In this document: positions 56,821-64,000 of the stretch, piece after piece
Layout: each line of letters starts with the position of its first letter
Numbering within the stretch: the stretch's first letter is position 1
Made by a program: the position numbers and the translations under genes
Notes under the pieces: model-generated
Told to the model about the DNA's origin: nothing
What the model saw: only the letters and a program-made list of their open reading frames with translations
Database searches by the model: none
NCBI GenBank assembly: GCA_007026445.1
Contig: VDMD01000010.1
Span: 248,001-312,000, forward strand
DNA: 64,000 bases
Direction of reading: 5' to 3'
Origin: Schizophyllum amplum
Lineage: Eukaryota > Basidiomycota > Agaricomycetes > Agaricales > Schizophyllaceae

Positions 56821-58710
56821 ATGGCCGCGCTGTACCTACACAACGCCATCTTTTCACCGACAAGCGACGGCCCGAACCTGAGTCCATCCGGCAGCGGCTC
56901 GGAAATCTCGCACGACCGCGCCCGCACGAACAGTACAGCGACTTTGACGCCTAGCGCGAGTGAAAACTCGCACCCAACGGAGCCCCTCCTACGCGCGGAG
57001 ACCAACGAGGCGCTTGCGTACCTCGAGCTGCTGTCAAGACAGCCCAAGCACCCGAATGCGCCGCCGCCGCCATGGGATACGGCACTCTCTTTGGAGGGAG
57101 ATCCCTTGGGCGCGAGCGAGCGCAATGCATACCGGGAACATGCGGCACGTCGCCGGTTACGACGTCTACGGTGGATGAAGTCCGGGCTGGAGGTGATCTT
57201 TGGTGCGTGCCCGGCCTTTATATCATGAGACATTGAGGCTGATAAGACAACGCAGTGGCATGGAGTGTTTACACTGCCGTGCGTTATTTCCTGGCGCTGG
57301 CACAGTACCGTGGAACGGTGCCCAGAGCACTGTCCGCTGCGATGGGGACATGCATGTCGGTGTGTGCCGCTTGCATGCTGCTGAATCTGGGGCTTTGCGC
57401 GATGCACGCGGGCCTGATTCTGCGCGCAGTCGCTTTGGACAACGTCGCCCGGTGGGAAAATGTGATCGCGTATGTGGGTTCGTTCCTGCTCGTTGTCCCA
57501 ACCGTCGTCAACCTGGCACTCGTCCCCACATGGCGTAACTCGCCCGATGTCGAAGTCAGCATTGCATTCCGCTGTCATCTGGACGTGGATGTGCTCTGGG
57601 CGGTTGGCGGCTCGTGCGAGTCACCTTCATGGGTCGCGTATATTGGCCTAGCCGTTGGACGTGTTCTGGTGACGATTGGCATAGTGGTACGTCTCAGAAC
57701 ATGATCCTTGAGTCGTCATCGATAACAAAAAAATTGCACAGGCACTATATCAGAGAGTAGTGGCCATGCAACATCTAGGGTCGTCTCTCCGTACCAGGAA
57801 TCATCAGCCGATAATGACAGAAATGGCACAGACGCCCGTGTCAACTCCGTTCACCGATCTACCATCGCCCCGACGGCGTTCACGCTTGCAGAAGACTTCG
57901 TCCAAAAATGCCGTCGACAGAAACTCGAATCAGCGTCATTCAGTCGCATCGGCCTCAACACGGTCACCTTCTCCTTCCGATGAAGACTCGGAGGAGGTAA
58001 TCACTCCGCGCGCGTCGCACACGGAGCACGACCAGGAGCTGCGCAGCTTCGCTGAGCGCTTCCGTACCCTCATGGCCGAGATCAACGAAGAAACGGAGGA
58101 TGCCATCGTATACGCACGCCCGGACAGTGCGCTCGGCTACGCATCCAACATCACTCCCGATGGACGTTCCAGCAGCGACAGTGAATTCCTGCACGGGCGT
58201 AACGGCGAGTTCGACCCCTACGTATTCGACGCCAGCTATCAGCCGCATCCGCTATCCTCTGGCACGCCCTTCATCGGACGCGACGAGTTTGGGCGGCCAT
58301 ACCCACCAGATGGTGTTGTGCGTGTGCTGAACGGCTACGTGCGCCGCATGCCCACTATCGAGAGCCTTGGATCACGCGAATTCGCGTGGAGCCGACCGGC
58401 AACGCGGACGACCATGTTCAGCATGCAGACGGGTGGTAGCGAGGGCGGGCGCAGCCGCGCCAACAGCCTGAACGCGCTGGCGATGAGCCCGTCGAGCGAG
58501 ACGGGCGGATTGGAGGCCGACGATGGTAGACAAAGCCGGGGTGCAGAGTCGAGCGCCAGCCGGGCGGATAGTATGGGTCGCGCGAGCGGGCGGACAGGTG
58601 GTACACACCCGACGACGTCGTCGAGAAGCACGAACTCGTTCTATTCTGCGGGAAGCTCTCCTGTCGCGAGTCCCGCAAGCACGCCTGTGCCTCTGCCGGT
58701 TGCAAGTTAA
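56821..58710 (+). CDS. Multi-pass membrane protein with long disordered tail, unknown function
   Basis: Three exons join in phase: ATG 56821 (MAALYLHNAIFSPTSDG) to about 57202, then 57255-57687, then 57742 to the stop at 58708-58710. A Ser/Pro-rich N-terminus and a basic stretch (HAARRRLRRLRWMKSGLEVI) precede four or five hydrophobic helices: VAWSVYTAVRYFLALA, SVCAACMLLNLGLCAMHAGL, VIAYVGSFLLVVPTVVNLAL and AYIGLAVGRVLVTIGIVAL. The last 300 residues are hydrophilic and Ser/Thr/Asp-rich. I do not recognise the family; it may be a basidiomycete-specific plasma-membrane or endomembrane protein. The start was chosen as the first ATG in frame; the longer frame starts only with TTG. Confidence 0.75.
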
Positions 58711-59511
58711 TGGCACCCTTCCCCGGACCCCACACCCCTCACCGAATCGTCCCCCGGCGTGTAGGAAAACATGCTATGCGAACTCTTATACTATGCGCCG
58801 CCTTTTCCCTTCCTCTTTACAGCTCGGGACTTTGTCGCTCGGGATCAACACATCGTGTATATACGAATCGCTCTCCTCGCCAACTGCTCACTGTACTTAC
58901 GTCTAACTCTTCATCCTTGATGTATATACGTCTTGCCACCTTCTCACCTCTCGCTCCGTCTCCCCCCCACCCTCTCTCATCTCCGTTCCTTCTCTCACGA
59001 CCGCATCATTCACGCATCTGCGGACATCTCCAATATCTTTTCTGCTGCCTTACTTTCTCTCCTCTACATACCCAATCGGTCCTCTGCTGGATTTTTGCAC
59101 ACGCTATCGCCCCTATTGTACCATATAGACTCCGCCTGCTATCGCTGCGTGCTTTATTATTTACGATATTCACTTGTAGTGTACTGAGCAACGGATATGC
59201 CTCTGGTGGCGCAAGCTGACCAGGGCGCCTGATGACTATGGCCCATAAGATATTCAGTCGCTGTTTGGACAACGATGTGACTACATAATTGGGATGCTGA
59301 AGCATCTCTGGAGGTCTAAGCTTTGACATAGAGCCCTCTGAGACTGGTTGGCGGCCACCTTCCTCTCGCCACAATCTTGCCACCAGTTCAACCTTCACGT
59401 GACGCGAGCGGCAGTTGCCGAGGGTCATGCGACGGACGTCGGAGACGCGGCTTGGCTTGAACGTGGAACGCAACCAATATTTCGAAACCTCACGCCTAGA
59501 GATTGCCAACC
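58711..59511. other. Intergenic region, no gene seen
   Basis: 3' flank of the membrane-protein gene, CT-rich at 58930-59000, and promoter of the ALKBH6-like gene. Small open frames lack support. Confidence 0.5.
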
Positions 59512-60848
59512 ATGAGCACTGCAACCGATAGATCCATCTCTCTTATTGCAGGCTGTTCAGCTATTTCGACTTCAAACTTTAGCAAGGGAACAGGTGTCTA
59601 CTACATTCCGAACTTTGTTACCGTATGGACCTGCAGTCCACTGTCGTCGGCCTGACTTTGACCTTATATACTGCAGGACGCCGAGGAAGGCTACCTCATC
59701 CAAAAGGTGAGCTTAGTTATCGGCAGGCCAGCTGTACATCTGACGAATGGACTATAGATCCAGAATTCCCCGCATAAAAGCTGGAGGCAGCTCAGGAATC
59801 GCAGGTCGGTGGTATTCCATATGACCTCATGCGGCGTCTCATTCTCTTATTTATTCAGACTACAACTCTGGGGTACGTTGCACTGGGAAGATGCTCATAC
59901 TGCAGGACTCTGAGGTCTCTCGTTGTTCAGGCGGCGAGATAACACAGAAGAACGTTTTGCTCGCCAGCGATCTACCCAGCATTGTCACCTCTTAGTGCGT
60001 CCTTATTCGCAAATTATCAGGTATAACGCCAGCGCAACTCACGGACTATGCCGCTCCAGTCCCGATCTCATCACGCGCCTGAAAGACACAGGCGCCTTTG
60101 ACGGATCCCCGCACGGTCAGCCAAACCATATAATCCTGAATGAGGTATCAGTGGTTCCCATACCTGATGTTTTGTCGTCCAACTGACCAGCCGCTCCTTT
60201 GCTTGTCTGAAATGATTTTTTCGGGATGCCGTAGTACCTTCCTGGCCAAGGCATAATGGTATGCGCACATCGCAGTTCCTCTAAGCTAATGTATCTCACG
60301 ATGCACTTCGGCAGCCTCATGAGGATGGACCCGCATATCATCCCGTTGTCGCCACATTGTCCCTCGGGACGCACACTGTCTTCCACTACTATCGCTACGC
60401 GCCCAACGCCGACGAGAAGCCTAGCAATGCACCCGAAAACGATCAACCTAGCTCTACGGAGGTGCATGGCCGCCGCGTCGACCCCACACCCGTCTTGACC
60501 ATCCTCCTCGAACCTCGCAGCCTCGTCATTACCACGGATGCGCTCTATGGGTCACATCTGCATGGGTGCGCGGCCTGTATCCCACTCGGAAGGCCTTCAA
60601 ATTGACTGACCGATCTCCTTAGCATTTGCGATGTAAAGGAAGACTCTTTTATCCTCACCAGCAGCGGACGACCTCATTTACGGAACTCGAACGTCGAGCT
60701 CGATAATTGGCATCTACTCGCCGACGAAGAGATCAAGGGGGTGATAGAGAAAGGAGAAGCATTACCGCGCGGCATACGGTATAGCCTCACCTGTCGAGAT
60801 GTTGCGCATGTGTTGCGAACCGGAAAGCTTTTGGGTGCGAAGCGATAG
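59512..60848 (+). CDS. ALKBH6-like 2-oxoglutarate/Fe(II) dioxygenase
   Basis: At least eight small exons join without frame break. They read MSTATDRSISLIAGCSAIST, FSKGTGVYYIPNFVT, DAEEGYLIQKIQNSPHKSWR, QLRNRRLQLWGG, EITQKNVLLASDLPSIVTSY, PDLITRLKDTGAFDG, PNHIILNEYLPGQGIM, PHEDGPAYHPVVATLSLGTH, LLEPRSLVITTDALYGSHLH, GICDVKEDSFILTSSGRPHL and RGIRYSLTCRDVAHVLR. His and Asp of PHED and the His of LHGI are the iron ligands; the two Arg residues of RYSLTCR bind 2-oxoglutarate. AlkB-family enzymes remove methyl groups from nucleic acids or proteins; ALKBH6 has been linked to alkylation repair, with substrate uncertain. Two exons are very short (about 30 nt). TAG is at 60846-60848. Confidence 0.85.
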
Positions 60849-61092
60849 CGACGATGCATTGCATCAATCTCTTAAATCTACATCTCCAGGCAGCACGAAC
60901 AAGTAGTAAATTAGCCAAACGCATAATACTACGCACAACAGACATGTAAGTAGACATGCAAGACATGAACTGGATCACTGTATGAAGGCGCTGATTGTTA
61001 AAACGTTAAGGTCTTGAGAACAGACTTGAAACAAAGCCTGATTCTGAAACAGAAGTGAGGGACAATATGTGCATTCATTGAGAAAGGGAAGT

Positions 61093-63082
61093 TCATACAG
61101 CTTCCCCGTTCGATAGCTTGAGCTTCCGCGCCCTGGACCTGCTCGGCTTTCGCGCTTCAGTCGGCCGCCGTGGGGCCTGCAACGTCTCGTTCCAATTCAC
61201 CGCCCGACCTGCACTTTCGCCCTCCTCTGCCTGGGTAACCAAACGAAGACGTCCGTCGGGAGGCTCGCCGCGCTCGCTCGCGTACTGAGGCGGAAGCTCC
61301 AGCACGTGCGCGTTGGCGCCATTGTAAACCGTCACAGGCGCGGCCCCTCCGTCATGGTGTACAACGTATACGTTGCTTATGCCGCCCTCAGCCATCAACA
61401 TCGGTTCTGGGAATTCTATCCCGGTGAAAAGATCCGCTTCTGATGGCGCCTCCTTCGAACGCCATCCACATCGGACTAAAAGAGCAACGACAATTGCGCC
61501 CAGCACAAGGCCACCTACTCCGGCTCTAGTGGAGGAAAGTAAGCAGAGATATGCTTAAAGGAACGAACGAAAGCGTACCCTGCCGCTGCTCCTGCGGAGA
61601 CGCCAACATTGTTTCTAAGATATTTCATGAGTATTAGTTGTAGCGACGGCGCTGCCCAAGACTTGCTCTCCCATGCACCAAGCGCTGCCTTGTCCACTGT
61701 GTAACATGCCGATTGACCACATATTGTGGTCAGAGTCTGCGATCTGTGCCGCGACGTCAGTATCTGCCATTGCCTTGATTGTCCCAAAGCTCACCGAGAC
61801 AAAGAAGCCCATAGTCCATGTCAAGGCCACGGTCCAGTCTGTGGTCATTGTCACTTGAGGTCGCGCATCTGGCAGTGATATGTCAACACGCACTGAAGCT
61901 ACTCATATCCTCAAGAGTGGCATTGTAAGGAGGGTGAAGGGGCAGTGCGACCTGAGAGAGATCAGAAAGGGCTCAGGGCTGACGAGCGTACACTGATATT
62001 ACCGTCAAGGTGTACGGCGGCGTGCCACTCTTTGGTGTCAACTGAAGATCCGTGCACTGCGTGAGCGTCAGCTTGCTGTATTGCTCTCAGAAGATCGACA
62101 TGAGGAGGGAGAACGCACTTGTGCCGGCCAGCCGGTCCAGGAAAGCGGCCCCAACGAGTCGTACGCATCAACATCAAGCGGGCCATCCGGAAACGTGAGG
62201 GTATCGTTGGAACATGTACTGCTGAGCTCATCCTTAGTCGACGGCACGACGCTGACCACGGATTGACAGCCGCCCGTGTATCCGTTTGCGTCAAACTGTG
62301 CGAAGCGGAGCCTGCGTGAGCGATCGTGACCAGAGCCAGAGGCTGTCATCGTACCATGCATATCTGGAACTTGATGTTATTCAGCCAATGCAGACGCGCA
62401 TCACCGGGCCTTGGGCTTACCTGCGTGGACGGTGGGAAGGGAATCTCCCAGTTAAATTCGGGGCCATCGCCGACGTCGATAACGAAAGGGTAGGGATATA
62501 ATCTGGAGAGGCTTGATCAGCATGCGAAGACGCTCTTCGAAGGGCGAGTAGCGTGGTATGAGCATAGAAAGGTTGACGTACGTTGTGTATATCTGAAATA
62601 AATAAGGTGCTGTCGCGCTCGGCCTGAAAACGTGTCGGGCGCGTGCGTCAGCACTCAAAAAGACCAACTCCATGGTGTAAGAAACGGACCCGGTCGCTGA
62701 GCTTCGCGACCACTTGACGTGCATGGTCTCGCATTGCTCTGTAGATCGTACCAAAGCATCAGGACAGTGTAACTTGAGGCGATAGTGCACTCACCGTAAA
62801 CCGAAAATTGGTTCAAAATACTGTCCTCGGTGTAGAAATCGAACATCCAGGACTGGTCATATGATTGTGCAGCGCGAAGTATCAGATAGGCGAACATGAC
62901 AGAGTTATCGGGCGCGTGTGGCCATGACACAGCCGAAGAAGAAAAGAGGTTGATCATGTCTCGTCAGTAAGTTATTGGGAAGCATATAGCCAGTTACATA
63001 CCAGCTCCATGGGCTCCGTGACCGCCGCATAGACGACCGCGGTGAGGGCGCCCAACAGCAGCGTGGTGACCGTCGCGTACAT
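61093..63082 (-). CDS. Secreted-ectodomain, single-pass membrane protein, unknown function
   Basis: ATG 63080-63082 begins a signal-like MYATVTTLLLGALTAVVYAA. The ectodomain includes SWPHAPDNSVMFAYLILRA, YDQSWMFDFYTEDSILNQFS, CETMHVKWSRSSATGSVSYT, LYPYPFVIDVGDGPEFNWEI, SGSGHDRSRRLRFAQFDANG and a VALPLHPPYNATLEDMSSF piece with an N-glycosylation site. A Gly-rich hydrophobic helix AGVGGLVLGAIVVALLVRC then crosses the membrane, and a cytoplasmic tail ends ARKLKLSNGEAV, stop at 61093-61095. The plan of signal, ectodomain, one helix and charged tail is common in basidiomycete sensor-like membrane proteins, but I do not recognise the family. Exons between 61640 and 61950 are uncertain. Confidence 0.6.
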
Positions 63083-64000
63083 CACGACTGGAAATGGAGA
63101 GAAGGAGTAGCGCTGACCCGCAGCGAGAATGAACAGACAAAGGGGCGTGATGAGACAACGTGCGCGCTGGCAGGGTCGCCCGAGACGCTCAAGAACGGAG
63201 AGAAAGGCGGGGAGAATCAGCGGCGACAGAGCTCTGTACTTATCCAGACCTTGGTCGTCGTGTATAGCATTGACACGTAAGATGAATTCATTCTCCCCTA
63301 GATGCGGCGTTCAAAATGAGCTGCACCGCTCGACGCGATGCTCACGGGTTGCATGACATGGGAAGGGTGGCTGAGCGCGTAGTTGCTTCTGTATGAAGAG
63401 AGATCCATACCACGCAGTTACAGCGCTTGGAAGCGGGAGCTTCGTGTGAGAATTTCCTCCAATACTTCAGCCGTACCTTTGCATTGAAATCGGTGCAACG
63501 TTCAAGATCATGGCTGAAAGCATGGTTGTCTCGACTGTCGGGTAAGGGCAGCTGGATGGCCATATTCCGCGGCAGTCATTGTCGGGTCAATTCGCACATG
63601 ACCGATATCTGGCCACAGTAAGGTATACGGGGTCTATCCAATGACAACCTGACACCAAAAGTATCTCGTTACTAGGTGGGCACGCCGCAAGTTAAGGTCC
63701 TCACTACTTAGTGGCTCATCGATACACCAGGACGCCTGTCGTGAGGAGGAAGAAATAAGGAGTTTCGATAACGGCAGCGTTGCAGGCTGGGCAGTCTCGA
63801 GAGGCAGCGAACCCGCGACTGACATGGTTTGGGAGAAGGCCGGGAGAAGGCAGGGAAGGAGCTCCCAAATCGGCATATGCCGACGCGGTCACGTGGTTGA
63901 TGTGACCGCCCGACACGCGTCACGGTTTGGCCTTGGGTGCATTGGCGCCCTGCTGATGTTCAGGCAGGACTGTAAGTACCTGTGCGCATTCCATGTGTTG
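63083..64000. other. Right end of the window, no gene seen
   Basis: Promoter of the membrane protein at 61093-63082, then sequence with only short unsupported open frames. A gene may start or end beyond the window edge. Confidence 0.45.

Noticed and set aside
59876..59910. A 35 nt intron in the ALKBH6-like gene
   Set aside because: It leads to a stop; a longer intron to the acceptor gttgttcag at about 59931 gives WGGEITQKNV in phase.

Overview
The window looks like genomic DNA from a filamentous basidiomycete, most likely a wood- or litter-decaying agaricomycete. Genes are densely packed on both strands and are cut by many 50-60 nt GT..AG introns, sometimes with exons as short as 33 nt. The gene set includes an AA9 lytic polysaccharide monooxygenase, Rheb, a fungal TRK potassium transporter, a ubiquitin-L40 fusion and an Lcl3-type nuclease. 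No prokaryotic features are present. All models below come from reading frames, splice signals and remembered family motifs; nothing was searched.

Layout. Positions 1-4800 are an almost gene-free belt of GC-rich minisatellites in which one 18-40 bp unit family gives way to another. Positions 5030-10135 hold a universal-stress-protein gene whose small exons are separated by introns of up to about 1.1 kb made of skewed simple repeats (C-rich, then G-rich, then C-rich). Positions 10136-12810 are a second minisatellite belt. From 13 kb on the DNA is ordinary gene space: a helical-bundle, haemolysin-like gene (13106-14260), an NmrA-like gene (15392-16950), a protein kinase with a DFN motif (17880-19007), a broken partial NmrA copy (19396-19799), an intron-containing tRNA-Glu, an F-box/WD40/UIM gene (minus), DAHP synthase (minus), an Lcl3-type nuclease (plus), AA9 LPMO (minus), Rheb (minus), a BAR-SH3 protein (minus), the SWI/SNF-RSC subunit Ssr3 (minus), two tandem secreted jelly-roll proteins (minus), TRK potassium transporter (minus), a hypothetical nuclear protein (minus), ubiquitin-L40 (plus), mitochondrial citrate carrier (plus), a second haemolysin-like paralogue (minus), a four-to-five-pass membrane protein (plus), an ALKBH6-like dioxygenase (plus) and a signal-anchored membrane protein (minus).

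Functional themes: plant cell wall attack (AA9 and the two jelly-roll secreted proteins), nutrient and growth control (Rheb, DAHP synthase, TRK, citrate carrier), chromatin and protein turnover (Ssr3, F-box/WD40/UIM, ubiquitin-L40), and a dispersed family resembling helical pore-forming proteins. Neighbouring genes are not obviously co-regulated.

Caveat: at least six genes carry apparent single-base frame breaks, including genes expected to be conserved (BAR-SH3, F-box/WD40). Other genes (LCL3, CTP1, TRK, Ssr3, DAHP synthase, ALKBH6-like) read through cleanly. Residual assembly indels explain this better than wholesale gene death.
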